DNA of 64,000 nucleotides from positions 92,222,207 to 92,286,206 of the forward strand of contig OZ018333.1 in NCBI GenBank assembly GCA_963969495.1. The letters are read 5' to 3'. The notes beneath the pieces were generated by a model. The model was not told the DNA's origin, did not search any database, and saw only the letters and a program-made list of their open reading frames with translations. The stretch comes from Ceratothoa steindachneri. Its lineage: Eukaryota; Arthropoda; Malacostraca; Isopoda; Cymothoidae. The translations under genes and the position numbers were made by a program. How positions within the stretch are numbered: the stretch's first letter is position 1; each line of letters opens with the position of its first letter. Shown here piece by piece: positions 1 to 13,104 of the stretch.

Positions 1-2249
1 GGGGGGGGGGTAGGGGGGTTCAGTCTTCAAAAGAAAATAGGGACAAGCCGCCATTAGCATCTCGAAATAGGTCTATAACTCAAAACACTTAAAATGAAGA
101 AATTACGCTTTATTTAAGAAACTTAATTAAGAATCGATAACTTTTATAAACCTAAGAGGGCGGACATCAGTCAGAACCCTAAAGGGAACTAAAGGTATGT
201 AGTTAAGAGCCGCGATTTTAGTGAGTGCGGTTTTTTTTTAAACTTTAAAGGTAAACAAGGACTGATGGGAATGAAACATTCAAGTGATATAAAAAAAGAT
301 TTACTCAGAACCTTCAGAGATAATTATGCAGAAGTATAACACAATGCTTGATATTAAATTAATGTCTAAGGTAACCTCTACCCATGTTCCATTATGTGGT
401 TGCTGGGTAAAACTCAAATTAGCGTGTCAGAGGCGCATCAATATAAAAGAATAAAGCAGAAAAGATTTAAAAGAGAGAAACTTAATTTTAAGTTCGTAAA
501 AAATCAGATATTTTTTAACTATGAAAATCGAAGAATCAAAAATTACTGTAAAATACACACACACAATGTCAGAGACATACACTCCAAAATATATAAATAT
601 GTATATTATCAAAAGTTACATGAAGCTTACCTCTGTTTCGCGATATAAGAGGACGAGAACTTTGATCCAAGAAACAAGAGTTTGGATTCAGGGGGCTATA
701 TGTTTTAACACCCTCTTTCACCAGTAACCGGGTCTATTTATTTTAGGGAAGTAACAGGAAAACAGCAGAATGAGGAAATGAAAACGACAAAAGTGCTGTT
801 ATTTTGAGCTTTATACGAATTTGAAATAATGAATTACTTTCTTGCAGTTTGTATCAGGATTTATTGAATTTTTAAATCAAATTGTGAATTCCCAAAGAGA
901 CAACACCCGTTTACAAAGATCACTGGAACATCTGAATCCATCGAGAACTTGGAGAGAAGTTGGAAGACAGCGCCGAAATATCCAAAATGTTTAACCCTAC
1001 TTTGAACAGATCTGGGTGGTTTTAAGGCATTCAAATGGCTTAAGAGTCAACCATTGACTTTAACCTACGAGAACCACCCAATAAGGACCATTCAAGATAG
1101 CTAGAGGACATCTGCTATGTAACTCAAAGAAAGAGAAGCGAGTCGAAAGAGCAAATCTGCTCCTCCAACAGCTACTTGAATAATCGAAGCTTCCATTCCA
1201 TTAGATTCATGTGATGTTGATCACTTTCAAGGCCAACCACAATACATTGAATGGTAGTAATTGGGTTCAAAATAAAAATGAATTCCGGTAAAGGAGGTGA
1301 CATCTCTCAAGAGACGGAAGCCAGCTTCGGTGATGGTGTGGAAGACCTATACTAAATCTCATTAACCCTTTAGTGTTTAACGTTCCCATTTTGGAAACAT
1401 AACTTCTAAATGACTTTTAAGTGCAATGTTCAGCTTAATTCATTAATTGAACATCACAAAATGTAAAACTATGTTTAATTCTATTTTTTTTATATATTTG
1501 TATAAAATAAAATATTAGTAACCATATTTTGGGTTATCAGATATATACAAAAATTACAATTATCACTTACTATTATAAATATAATAAACAAACAATGTTA
1601 AAATTTTTAATACCTTTATATTATTTGATATTATAATTGAGAATATGATTTTACAAATAATTATTAAAAATTCGACGATCCACGGGTAATCTTGTATAGA
1701 AAAAAAAGGTGTGAATATAATGTTCGGAAAATGGGAACGTTGGACACTACTGGAGCCTTTTTTTTCCCTATATTTCGATGACGCTGCACAAATTATGACA
1801 CGTTCAAATTTGTATCTTGGCGCAATCCACAGGTTTGATATGATCTTAGTTATTTGAAACTCGGAATACATTGAGTAAACACGTTTAGTGCGCCCTCTCT
1901 TCATGGATTCTACATCGTTTTATGGGTAATTAACTTGTTTCATTTCGTTATTTTTACTCCATTTACGTTGTATTTATAGGCAGAATTGATTGTTATTATC
2001 AAGATATCAAACTAAGTGTAACAAAACCCCCAAAAATACTAATATATTAATGCAGTAAATAAATGCCTGTCCGAATGCATACTTGTGTGTTTACACACAC
2101 ATATGTGTATGTGAATATCAAAAAGTGACGATCCCGTGGCCAACATGTCAATATTTACTAAAGTACATAATTATTTCTAACTTCAATTTCTGTCAATGCC
2201 GCAAAAAAATGCTTACCCACTGAGCTATGGAGCTATTTATACTGTTTGT

Positions 2250-3895
2250 GTTTTTCACAGAATGAGGAGAGGAGGGACTCCACGATGTCGATTTCTGGAG
2301 AATGCAAGAGAATATGCTGAGTAAAGGAGTAACGCTGATATTGTGATTATTCCACCTGAATCTGGCAGCTGGCAATAGGAAATCGGGCAGTGATGAAGAA
2401 GATGCCGATGATGATCTGAATCAGCCTGAAGAAGTAGTTGGAGAGTTGAAAGTTCATGTGTGTAGTGATGAAGATTCATAAAAGGAAGTTGGGTCGCCTG
2501 CTGCTGCATTTAGGTGGAGAAGAAGTGATAAGGTTTCTCTAAATCATCATAGTGCACCTCAAAAGGTTGGTGAAAACTATCTCGAGAAAAGATGTGTTTT
2601 CCATATTTTCTTTATATTTTGATGATGACATGACAAGTTTCATTATCGAGCAGACAAATTTATAGGCAAGACGGGATAAGAATGTTCCAGCTTTCAACGT
2701 AAGTGAAGTAGAAATTAGGAATTTTTTAGGTTCGGTTCTTTTGAGTGCTTATCATTCTTTACCTTCTTAAAATTTCTATTGGTCTACTAGTGAAGATAAG
2801 GAAGCTCCAATATAGTAAAAAAAATGAGCAGGGATAGATTTAAATCAGTAAAAAGATATATCCAGATCTCTGATAATAACATATTATCTGATTCAAAAGT
2901 AGCTAAAGTTCAGCCACACTTAGAGATGCTTCGCACAAATTGTCAGCAATTTGGGGAAGTTCACGAATTTTTGAGTCTTGATGAGTCGATGATCTCTTAC
3001 AAGAGATTACATAGAGGCAAAAAATTCGGAAAGAATAAGCCCGTTTGCTTTGGCTTCAAAGTGTGGATGATGTGTGGCTCTAATAGCTATCCATACACCT
3101 TCTCTATTTATTGCGGAAAAGAAGGAAGTGCATCCTTACCTTTAGGGTATCGGGTAGTGGATCAAATGTTGGAAATTGTTCAAAACTATTCAAAGCATGT
3201 AACTTATTTTGATAATTTTTTTAACATCTACAAACTCCTAAGTAACTGAAGTGAGACAGGAATCGGTGCTTGCGGGACAGTTCGAGAAAGCAGGACAGGG
3301 CATTGTCCCCTCCCGAGCAACAAGGGAATGAAGAAGAGAGAGAGAGGATTTTATGATTTCAAATCGGATGCATTAGTTATTGGCGTCAAAGGGAATGAGA
3401 GTTCAGTTGTTAATGTTGCAACCAACTACTACAGCATAACTCCTATCCAAAAGGTAGAGACAAGAGTAAAAGAGGAAAAGAAATAAGCTGTTACGCACCC
3501 AATTAAATTAGCATATTCAATAAAGGAATGGGTGGGGTAGATGTTTTTATTATCTTCTTACCGACCTTACGATCTAGAAAAGGGTGGTGAAATTTGCTTT
3601 CACACATTCTCAATATGTTTGTGATAGCAGCATACCGATTTTACCAGCATGTGAACCCTTCACACAAGAAATAGCGAGAACGCCCCTAAAAATGGAAAAG
3701 AACGAAAACGGCGCGACGGGCCAACTGCTCCACCATGCAATGTCTCACGATTTGATGAAATCAACCACATTCTGGTACCAGCTCTGCAAGGTAGATGTAT
3801 AGTATGTTCAACGAACACCAGGCTGCAGTGCTGAAAATGCAACAAAAGAATTCATAAGATGGGATGCAGTGACATTTATCATAAGCAATAAATAA
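2250..3895 (+). pseudogene. piggyBac-family transposase pseudogene
   Basis: This is a decayed DDD transposase of the piggyBac (PGBD-like) family, which catalyses cut-and-paste transposition at TTAA. An acidic N-terminal region is readable near 2364-2480. The longest open piece, 2824-3249, starts MSRDRFKSVKRYIQ and holds LSLDESM (first catalytic Asp codon 2980-2982) and YFDNFF (second Asp codon 3211-3213). A GTVREN-type segment follows near 3270-3320, and GGVDVF gives the third Asp codon at 3540-3542. A cysteine/histidine zinc-binding tail (CIVC, then C-stop-KC, H and C) lies near 3795-3890. All three catalytic aspartates and the C-terminal domain can be placed, but only across several frames with in-frame stops, so it cannot be expressed intact. 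Terminal repeats were not identified. Confidence 0.85.
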
Positions 3896-4112
3896 ATATC
3901 AAATAGGATTTGATTTGTACAGCTCATTTTTTATGGAGGATCTGAAACTACATAAATTCATCATTATAACTTCAGTAGAAAAGGAAAAGTAGTGTTGTCG
4001 TTTATTAATGGTTATGAATTTATATTTACACCCAGAAAATGGTTTCATACGCAGAAATTATACAGAAAAAATTGATTTCGTCTTCACCAAAGTTGCACCT
4101 TATATTTTGCTT

Positions 4113-4120
4113 ACATATAC

Positions 4121-4212
<92 letters not shown>

Positions 4213-4222
4213 TATATATATA
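4113..4222. repeat. (TA)n microsatellite
   Basis: About 110 bp of nearly pure alternating TA with single-base interruptions near 4138 and 4206. It directly abuts the left terminus of the inverted element at 4220-4452. Confidence 0.97.
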
Positions 4223-4452
4223 GCAGGAATATGAAGACATATGCGATGGTTACGAACATTTAATTTTCTGGACGTTTCGGTCATTAACGATGGCCCTCAT
4301 CAGCAAATTATGTTGGAGAAATTGGACCTCCAGTTTGACCTTCTCAACTTTCTGGAGGTGAATTCTAAGCAGTGATGGTCACCGTTAATGACCAACAACG
4401 TCCGTAAAATTAAATGTTCGTAACCATCGCATATGTCTTCATATTCCTGCTA
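4220..4452. mobile_element. Short inverted element with 70-bp arms, PLE-like remnant
   Basis: The first about 70 bases (TAGCAGGAATATGAAG...) recur inverted at the right end (...CTTCATATTCCTGCTA), leaving a unique centre of about 95 bases. Each arm contains one copy of a hammerhead-ribozyme-like core; only the left one, on the minus strand, is intact. (TA)n tracts lie beside both ends. Hammerhead ribozymes of this type are known from the terminal repeats of Penelope-like retroelements, so I infer two head-to-head terminal-repeat remnants. No reverse transcriptase or GIY-YIG frame is nearby. Confidence 0.6.
4264..4312 (-). ncRNA. Type I hammerhead ribozyme motif (PLE-like)
   Basis: On the minus strand the conserved boxes are CTGATGAG (4303 to 4296) and GAAACGTC (4278 to 4271). 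A 17-nt stem-loop lies between them: GGCCAT pairs with ATGACC with one C/A mismatch, and the loop is CGTTA. Flanks TTTG and CAGA, then TAAT and ATTA, can pair as helix I. Helix III would be the self-complementary ACGT, so cleavage after GTC would need a dimeric fold. That arrangement is described for hammerheads of Penelope-like elements. The mirrored copy at about 4372-4413 (+) has damaged boxes (GAAAC became AACAAC). Confidence 0.7.
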
Positions 4453-4483
4453 CGAATAAGGTTCCCAAGGAACGAATCCATCA

Positions 4484-4486
<3 letters not shown>

Positions 4487-4549
<63 letters not shown>
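4487..4549. repeat. (TA)n microsatellite
   Basis: A pure TA tract of about 63 bp, starting about 35 bases after the right end of the hammerhead-bearing inverted element. Confidence 0.97.
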
Positions 4550-4550
<1 letters not shown>

Positions 4551-4705
4551 CGTGATAAACTGATTAATGATCATTATCATAAAATAAAAGGATTCTTTTT
4601 GTTTATAAGTTACATATTATTACTCTATATTGATTTTATAATTTCCTTATATCTATTTCGTCAGAAACTACCTCAAAAAGGTTTTTTTTATTAGTACAGA
4701 TCATA

Positions 4706-4707
<2 letters not shown>

Positions 4708-4774
<67 letters not shown>
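4708..4774. repeat. (TA)n microsatellite
   Basis: A pure TA tract of about 67 bp, the third within 700 bases. It lies at the right side of the arm-A-specific block. Confidence 0.97.
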
Positions 4775-4775
<1 letters not shown>

Positions 4776-7242
4776 CCGCATATACGAGTACATTATAAAA
4801 ATGTGAAAATATTTTTTAAATGGAATTAAATATATATAAAAAACATTTTTTTTTCCCCCTAAAAAGTACCCCTGAACTGTCCAATGTCCCCTTCTTGGGA
4901 ACATGTTTCAAAACCTACTGTAAATAATCATTTTCATGGTATAGACAATATCATATTAATAGTGGACACAACGAGACTTTCAAGTCAAATTTCAATCATT
5001 TATGACCATGGGAACTAAGACCAGTCACTAAAGAGTTCAAATGTCCCCCATAAACCGTTGCTTGGAAAATTTGAGCTCTAAATAGAATTAAATGCAATAA
5101 TCTTATAATTTCCTTCTTCCCTATTTAAAGCCGAGTTCTATCAATGAACACAGAAGAAGTAACAGAGATTGATTTAAGTCAACTCCAAGTTATTGTTTTG
5201 ATCAATTCTCTTTATTTACTAACATTCCCCTGGATGGAACGACGGAGATTTCCATTAAACTTCTTTAAGTCTTTGGATAAAATTTTCTCGATTGAGAATT
5301 GAAACGACACTCAATTTCCTTCAAGTTTCAGTTGACGTTTATATTTTTATATTCAGTCATTCTCTATTCAACCAAATAGACAGGTTTTCATGGGAATTGC
5401 ACTCAGTTGCATCCTATATTCTCTTTTCATGTCCTTTTATGAGGACCTTTTGGTAGTAGGATAAAAACTCTGTTGAGAGCCGTGTAATATATGAGATGCG
5501 GAGATGATTATTTATATAACCTAATCACGTCCCATAAACGTTATAAACTATTTAAGGAAATAAAATCTAAATATTAGTTTACTACGGAAACTGACGGACA
5601 CTATCATTTTTAGGTGTCAAACTATGAGGCAAAATAATCAGTTCACTATAACGAAAACCAGCATTCGGAGGACTTGAATTACAGTTTGCGTCATTATTTT
5701 TAACCTCATCTAAGAAAAATCTAATTTTAAACGTACCAATAATGAATACAAATTGGTATCATTACACAGCAATCAGTGATGAGTTGGACTTTCGGATTTC
5801 TTTAGAGGTAATTGATTGTCGATATATTTAGCTTAAATATTTTTGTTAATCTTAAAATAAAAAAAGCTTTGAAACTTTATTTTTACCTCTAAAATCATTA
5901 TCTACAAATCAAAGTTTTGAAAATAACACAACAAACCATAATTTTTTATAAATTGTCTTATTTTTCTTTCTTATACTTAGAAAAAAGTGAATTAATTTAG
6001 AAAATGTTCATAAATCAGATTAAGGCGAATAGATCTTAAGAATTTAATTTTTTGACGCTTTTTAATCAATACATTTTTTAAATTTGGGATTTAAAGACAT
6101 TCAAATTAGACCCAATTTTGCCGTTTTGTTTTGTGTGTAAAATATTCGGGTCCGTCCGTGAGTGAAGCGTATGAATAGTGAAGCTGCGGACGCAGGTGAA
6201 AATGCCTATTAAGTGATCAAGTTTAAGGTTATTCCATCCTGTTAAAGTAAAATACGAAAATATATTTAATAATACTTGGGAGATTTCAAGCACAATTAAA
6301 GAAAGAAAAGATGGAGAATAAAAAAACATCACCCATGACGAATCAAAATAAAACGTCTCCTGCGACGAGAAAATAATGCCATATATCGTTAATGACCAGG
6401 ATTTTGAAATGCAAAGTTACAAATATTGGTGAGGTTCAAAGTTTAAATTTTAATATGATATATACAGCCCAAAGGTTTCTTGCAACAATTATCCCTTAAG
6501 AAATCAATTTTTGGCAAATATTTCCATTCCTAAGATAAAAAAATAACCCATTTAATGATTTTGCTCCCGGTGGCAGTATCGTAGCCTTCGCTCTTGTCTT
6601 CTCTTTGTGGGAAATATTTTCTGTCGTGCACAATTCTTCCCGCGTCAGATTCTGTTCCAAACTGCTCTTCGACTCCTTGATAGCATTAGCGCCGTAGGAC
6701 GCTTATGTATTATTGATAATGACTTTACTGGTATATATAATACATGTACAATTATTTTCATATAACATAACACTATCTGACACAATATTGCCAAGTGTAA
6801 TAATGAAATAAGGATAGATAGACAAGCACATTTCTTAAATTTCCTAAAAGAAATGATACAGATTTTAATGGCGTGCAAACAAATTAAATTTATAGATCAA
6901 CAAGATATAGATACATTACTCATAACAATTAACTACAGCAACTTCCATATTTTCGATTGTATCTCCCGTTTTATGCGTCTATGTCATTATCCAGGAGGCA
7001 TTTAACATAAACCTATTTTCGTGCCAATATTTTTAAGTCCGTATACGATTGAAGTGATCTTGTAAAACGTTTTTAATTTGACGTAAACAAGAGTTTTGAG
7101 ATGCATTAAATCTGAAGGGCGCTCGCTATGTTTCTTATATTACAGCAAGAATGAGAGAACGATAGGTGGACTCAAAGAGAAAGTTAATAAGAGTTGAAGT
7201 AAGTAGGAAAACGTACTTAAAAACCCCCTCCACGAAGTTCCA

Positions 7243-7560
7243 TCAGATTATACAACTATTTACATACATACGAATTGTTCCGATTACTTTAGCGTAATGT
7301 TCTAAAGCAAAAAGAGTACGTATAATGTTGTCTAACCTCATTTGAATCATATCGACGCCCGTACTTTTGACAACATTTTCGGGCAGTTTATTCCATGCTT
7401 GTCTATTGTTTACAAAATAGGAATCTCCACTAGTGTTCGAAGAGAATCCTTTAACCACAAATTTGCATCCATTTTCACAAGTAGTATTTTTTTAATTATG
7501 AATATATGCCGTTTAAAATTCTGAGGATGAAGATTAGTATGTCTCGTCGTCTACATATCT
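7243..7560 (-). pseudogene. CR1-like LINE reverse transcriptase, 3' remnant
   Basis: The minus strand encodes GDSYFVNNRQAWNKLPENVV, the Trp-Asn-Lys-Leu-Pro signature near the C terminus of many CR1/L2-like LINE polymerases. Upstream, frames broken by stops give arginine-rich and IYIF-like text expected just before that motif. Only the last about 100 residues are present, the usual product of 5' truncation. The stretch sits where arm A and arm B diverge, so it was probably inserted in arm A only or lost from arm B. Confidence 0.6.
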
Positions 7561-10250
7561 CCGGGGAAATCAAGATGGGTCTGTCACCCTTGTGTCATGG
7601 CTCTTGTGACTGAATGAGGTGGATAATTTCGTTGCCTAAGCTTCCACCTTATCCACCCTCCGCAAGTCTTTCCTGGGAGAAAGCTAATGAATCTCTAAGT
7701 GTGAATATAACTGGATTAACTCCATTACCTATAAAAAGAGGAGGTTACCAGGGTGGCAAAACAGTAAATAAGTTGAAGATGCGTATGCGAAAGTTCAATA
7801 AAGTGACGGGAGTTGGTATAAAGAGAAGGTTGTACAGTATAGGTTCATTCTGTATTGTAAGAGATGGAAGCGGCTGAAAGAAAACCGGTTAGTGCTTCTC
7901 TTTTTGTTCGTCAATGATGAATGTTTGAATGTAAGCAGACAGAGGAATTCGTCATCTGAGTGTGATAAGAAATGGTGAGAGTATAATTTGAGTCTGGTTG
8001 AGAGTAAAACCACTGAAAGGTTGATTGGAGAAATGTGAAAAAGAAAATTTAGATTCGAATGAGATGGTTAAAGGAATGCATTGAGATATGAAAAGAAACT
8101 TTATGGTGTTGTGGTAGTTTTTACTAAACAATGCAATTTCCTATGTAGGGAGTATGGTAAGTGTCAGAGTGATTGTAGAACCAAAAGAGTGGATAATATG
8201 GATTAGGAATAGTTTTCCAAAATATGTAGAGGCGAAATTTGGTAGGAAAGATGTGACTGTGCTGAGAGTATATAACTTTTATTGTCTGTTTGATGATAGT
8301 GGTTGAATTTGCGACTGAACAGAACCCATCGACTGAAACTTCAGGGTAAACTTGGAATATATAAATGAATTACTGAAGTGTACTGAATTATGTGGTACGG
8401 ATGAGGTAGATACGTATCAGAGAAATTGTGAATGGTTCATGTTTGTGAGGTTCAGTTGAGAAGAATTATGCGTGGGTGTATTTTAGTTGAGAGTGTAACG
8501 TATAGGTGCACGAATTAGGATTGTTGAGTTTCAAAATGAGCGGCAGAAGATGTTTGCTAGCTATGAGGAGTTTATAGAATGAGGGATAAATGTGTAGTAG
8601 AAATATATTGAAAGAATAAGAGTTTATTGGTTATTAGATGTTATAAATGTCCTTGTGCTGAATGCCACATAAATCACATGGTGGAAAAAATGAGTGGGTA
8701 GTGGAATTAAATGCGTCTTGGGAGTGTATGTAATGGAAGCAAATAAATTGGATTGACCGATAAAAATGGTGTTTGTGCGAGGGAATTTATGGAGTGATAT
8801 TAAATGATTGTTAGAATGTGTAAAAGTTTAGGAGGAGATTCGGAGGGGGCTCATTTTGGGGGGAACAACAGATGTTGATTAACCTCTCCTACACCCTTTT
8901 CATGCACATCACACACCATTTACGAGTCATCTCTCCTTTACCGAGCACTGTACCCTCTATTCAACACTAATTTAACCTTCACCCCTTTGCTAGACTTACA
9001 AAACTTGGCACAACAGTTAACTAGCTCTTCATCATTATCGTCACATCTATATTCTCAACACTTCTTCCACCATGCCTCCATCACATCAGAACTTTCTCTG
9101 TCACAACTTTATTCGCACATTTTGTCCTCCTCTCGTGATATCATGTAGAGTGAATCCTCAGGATATGTACTTTCACACAACAACACCCATCTCCAATCGG
9201 CCATTAGTACTACTTTTACTCGAGATCTTTCCCTCTCCATACACTTCACTCCCTCACTCCTTTACACCAATGTTGAGCAACCAGCATTCTCTCACACAGT
9301 TTCTTGGCACCGGACTCATCTGCATTAATTCTTAAATACTGTAGCAATTCTACCATAGCAATTCTACAGTCTACTCCATCCCTATCACAACTATTCACGA
9401 CACCACCTAGATAAGTAAACCATCCTCTTGCCCAATGCAAACACTCAGCACACTTAAGATTCTCCTCACCTCAGCTACACTAATCTACTTACTTTCCTAC
9501 ATTTAGCATTGCCACAATTCACACTCAGCCTGAAACCCACTTCTAACATCACACTTTAACCCTCTCTCACCAGTCTGGAGTGTTATTGGCAGTCAGGAGT
9601 TAATAGCATCCATTACGAATAAGAGATAGAGAGAAGATAAAAGGACACTAGAAGTGAGAAAGAGAGATAGTAGGACAGATGAGGAAAGAGGGGAGGGAGG
9701 CTTTGGTCTCCCCAGGTGATTCACAACAAGGGGGAATTAACACACATTTTCCCTCCTCTCAAATAATGATAATAATAAGTTTTTTGAATTAGGGTTACAA
9801 ATAGTTACCTTACTCCTCAGCTCCCTTACTCCGTGGGGCCCGTGTTTTACCTGGCTATGGCCCGAACACATATTCCGTCTAATAAGGGGAACCCGCCCCA
9901 ACGCCATTCCATTCATGTTCATCTTAACCCCCAGCCCAAGCTGAAGGCGATGACGATATTTATGTTGTAAAAATCCCAACAATCTTCATTCTCACACAGT
10001 CTCACACTTCTCCACCCATCAACTACAAAATGATACACAACCAAGAAAAATAAATTCTCGCATTTTCCGCACTCCACCTATTTCTCACACCGCCATACAC
10101 TTCCTACTACAACCACGAAAACAAATCCTCGCATTCTACCCAATCATTTCACCCAATCACCATAACTCTTTCGTCACCACTTCCACTCGCATCCAACCAG
10201 ACATACCCACCCCTCTTCCTTGCATTCCAAATGTTCCCTGCGGGCAGTTG

Positions 10251-10262
10251 CCCCCCCCCCCC
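10251..10262. repeat. Poly-C/G tract
   Basis: Twelve C residues inside arm A with no equivalent in the matching part of arm B. Similar G tracts lie at 1-10 and 32523-32531. These are indel-prone positions in sequencing. Confidence 0.9.
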
Positions 10263-11369
10263 ATATGCCTGTATTCAAGTCTGCCCCTCTTGATAAATGA
10301 AACGTCTCTTCCCGCCACGTTTACAATTCATTCCCTCCTTAAGAACGCCACAAATTAACGCTGAACGGCCGCAATGGGTCTGAACGCAGATTTTCCACCC
10401 TCCCAGGTACGAATTAATGGCCTGTAACAGAAGGAAATTGGTTCATTGCTAAGATAAACCAGAGATTTCCGGACACTTGAAAGCCGGGAATATCAGGGGC
10501 CGATCTTAGGAATATATTAAAATAAATGAAAGTCCGGAACCTTTCTTGCTATGGTAACTTTGAGACTATTTAGAAAACGAATTTTTCTTTGATTATTTCC
10601 ATTTCCTTTCAGAAATATTTAATAAACCCTGGAGTGAATTTTAAATTGAATTTACCCTCAAAATTTAGTGCAATCATGACACATTCAAAACACTGCACGC
10701 TCTACCATCTCAAAATGGATTCATCAACTTCAGGAGGCGCAAGAAATACCTGCTTTCTCTAGAGAAAAGAAGCCTTAAGTGCCAAGACATGTCTGGGATG
10801 GTCTATTTAATTTTATTCCAGATAACCGTAATTAAAAGAATCTTACTTTCTAGATAATAATTATTAAATATTGGAAAATGGTATTTTGTTTTAATAAACA
10901 GGGTGTCTTTCAATATAATTAGGTTTTGAAGCGGAGAAAAAGGCGAAGTTTCTTTATTTCCGAAAGAAAACAAGGAATTGTTGGTCTTAGACAGACCGAA
11001 GGTCAATATGATGAAGCGAACAAAACAATTTTTAATTTTTCTCGGGAAAATTTTATTCGTTTGAGATTATAAAGGAAAAATAATGCAAATCGAATATAAA
11101 CTTTTAATTTTTCGATCATTTATAAAATATTAAACATAAAAAGATATATTAAAATTAAAATGATTCATATTATGAATAGTTATAATGGTAAAATTTAAAA
11201 AAGTATTAAATAATTTATTTGGTTCATATACATAAAGAGACATTTTAAATCAGTTTAATAATTTGAGCTTATTCTGACTATTTTAAATAAATTTTGACCT
11301 CTTTGAAAATTCATGATTGTTCTGTAATTTTGAAAAAAAAATTTGGAGTCTTATAAATTATTTGGTTAC

Positions 11370-11740
11370 TTATTATCTTTAGGCAATTGTCCTTGAAGAA
11401 TGAATGATAATGGAATTATCCTTGGAAAGCTTTCCTTAGGACAAATTTGAGTGGGGAAATTTATCCTAAGAACAAATAACTAGGCGTAGAATTGTCCTTA
11501 ATGCATATGTCCTTGATTGTTGAATTGAGGTCTGAGATGAATTGTCCTTTGGGGGAAATTATCGCTGGGGAAAAATATCATAGGTTGAATTGTATTATAC
11601 TAACGGGAAATCGTCGTTTAGGTGGAAACAATCCCCCGAATGAAATTTTCCTTCGTCGCGAATGTCCATGGGGAACGTTTGCATCCAGGAATTTATCCAT
11701 GGTAAGACGCATTTCGATATAGGAGCAAACGACCCAGAGG
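11370..11740. repeat. Degenerate ATTGTCCTTAGG-type tandem repeat
   Basis: A loosely repeated motif of the form AATTGTCCTTNGGGNAA recurs every 20-40 bases on the + strand. The array is highly degenerate. The partner in arm B (about 28080-28320) shows the same motif reverse-complemented, and an additional array occurs at 30340-30860. Confidence 0.6.
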
Positions 11741-13089
11741 TATTTATCCTCGAACCCAGCAATTGAACCTTTTGTGACAAAACGTTCTTGACCCCGTTCG
11801 TGGGGAAATCTAGAATCCCCATTAATTCAAACTCATCGCCTCTGGTTGCGTAGCCCCTTTCGAAGCTAAAGAATAAAATAGAACCCACATTATCAAATCC
11901 ATTTCAATCTAAATCGGAGACATTGTTCTAGGAATCCTTTGTTTCTGTTAGAAGGGATCTCGATCTGTCTGTCTGCCCCCTCCGCGCTAAGATTCTGCGT
12001 CTACCAGGACACACGCCACTTAACTTCTCAAAATACAACCTAGTCTGGGATCTAAACAAAAGATCATGGGTTTGCCATCGATCTCATTCCCTTTTGCACA
12101 CTCTAATTATACACTCCTTCGTCTTGGGATTGACTCGAGCCCAGGATATACTTCTCAGCTACCAACGGATTCCTCGTTTCCCCGACTCCCTTTTGCGTCT
12201 CGATCAGATTTTATTCGCTCAGTAAAGTGCCATTAAACCCTCGATTCTTCTTCTCGGTACCAGGTGGCTCCGCCTTGGCACTCTCTATCTCGCTACGTCA
12301 CAGTGCCAGCTGATAAACGACTGGAGGTTGCACGCCAGCGTCATTTCGAGTACACATACGTGTGTTTGCGTGTGCGCGTACTTGGATTTATTAAAGCGAA
12401 AAAGATAAAGAAGAGAAATAAGAAGTGGAGAAGAATTACACAAGAAAAACTTTAGTGTCCCCTCGCGGCTACTCAATAAGTAGGTAATGGAAGAGTGATG
12501 TGTCTGCATCAGCAAACACACCTGGGTCTAGCAGTTACAAGCAAATGGCAGGGAAAAATTAAGAGGGAACGAATACCAGAACAGATAAGTGTGTTCTGGT
12601 TTACTCGTTCACTAGTAGTTATAATTCTAACACGAAGGTGAATATGTAGTGTCTATGTAGGATAATCCTTCATTTATGGCACCTATGCTTAGAAGAACTA
12701 CGACATAAATGCTGTGGGTGAGTCTGAAATGAGTCTCAAACCCAGTCTGAGGCTTTATGTTGGAAGGAAGATAAAGAACTATGAGTAAACAATGAGAGGA
12801 GAAAATAATAAATTGCCTTTATGAACAAATAGACAGAGAGTTACTAAATTTTATCTTTGCCTAGAATTAATTACTTAAAAAGAATAAAGTTTATAATATA
12901 CTCATACATGATGGGTTTTTTTTATTTTTTAAAGTACCCTTTCTGGATATATTTTCATTATTCCGAGATATTTCAGTGTTTCTTTTACGAAGATTTGCCC
13001 CAATTAAAAGTGTACTTAATAAATGCAATTGAGGCAATAATCATTTGGAATATTAGATAGAAAATTCCCCCATAGACGTTTCGATAGCT

Positions 13090-13104
13090 GGTTAGGTTAG
13101 GTTA
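13090..13104 (+). repeat. Short TTAGG run
   Basis: GGTTAGGTTAGGTTA is just under three units of TTAGG, the arthropod telomere repeat. It is too short to call an interstitial telomere and could be chance. Confidence 0.4.

Larger units (their letters stand above)
1340..5150. other. Arm-A-specific 3.8 kb block
   Basis: Homology to arm B stops near 1340 (partner about 38120) and resumes near 5150 (partner about 37545). The interval holds a piggyBac pseudogene, three (TA)n tracts and an inverted element with a hammerhead-ribozyme motif. Arm B has an unrelated-looking segment of about 0.6 kb at this place. The simplest reading is serial insertion into arm A after the duplication. Between 1400 and 2190 the DNA is AT-rich and I see nothing recognisable in it. 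Confidence 0.6.
1..12830 (+). repeat. Arm A of a giant diverged inverted duplication
   Basis: Blocks throughout this stretch recur reverse-complemented and in reversed order at 23360-39375. By-eye pairings are: 1-1340 with 38120-39375; 5150-5650 with 37050-37545; 5990-6160 with 36690-36860; 6540-6850 with 35860-36360; 6910-7350 with 35040-35450; 7690-8150 with 33250-33700; 9560-10030 with 31620-32070; 10320-10500 with 31280-31460; 10540-11900 with 28000-29190; 11940-12740 with 27170-27950; 12590-12830 with 23360-23590. Similarity is patchy, with substitutions and many small indels, so the duplication is old rather than a recent palindrome. No intact gene lies in the arm. Short open frames here do not stay open in the partner arm and are not called. 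The homology already exists at base 1, so the outer end lies outside the window. Confidence 0.85.

Noticed and set aside
4008..4259. Open frames across (TA)n tracts (also 41807-42208 and 60474-60908)
   Set aside because: They encode alternating Tyr-Ile from the microsatellite and have no other protein features.
6563..6584. GGTGGCAGTATCGTAGCC resembles the 5' end of U4 snRNA
   Set aside because: Only about 17 bases match and the following sequence is not U4. The arm-B counterpart is mutated at several of these bases, so this is chance or a very old fragment.
13090..13104. TTAGG run as an interstitial telomere
   Set aside because: Fewer than three units; expected by chance in AT-rich DNA of this length.
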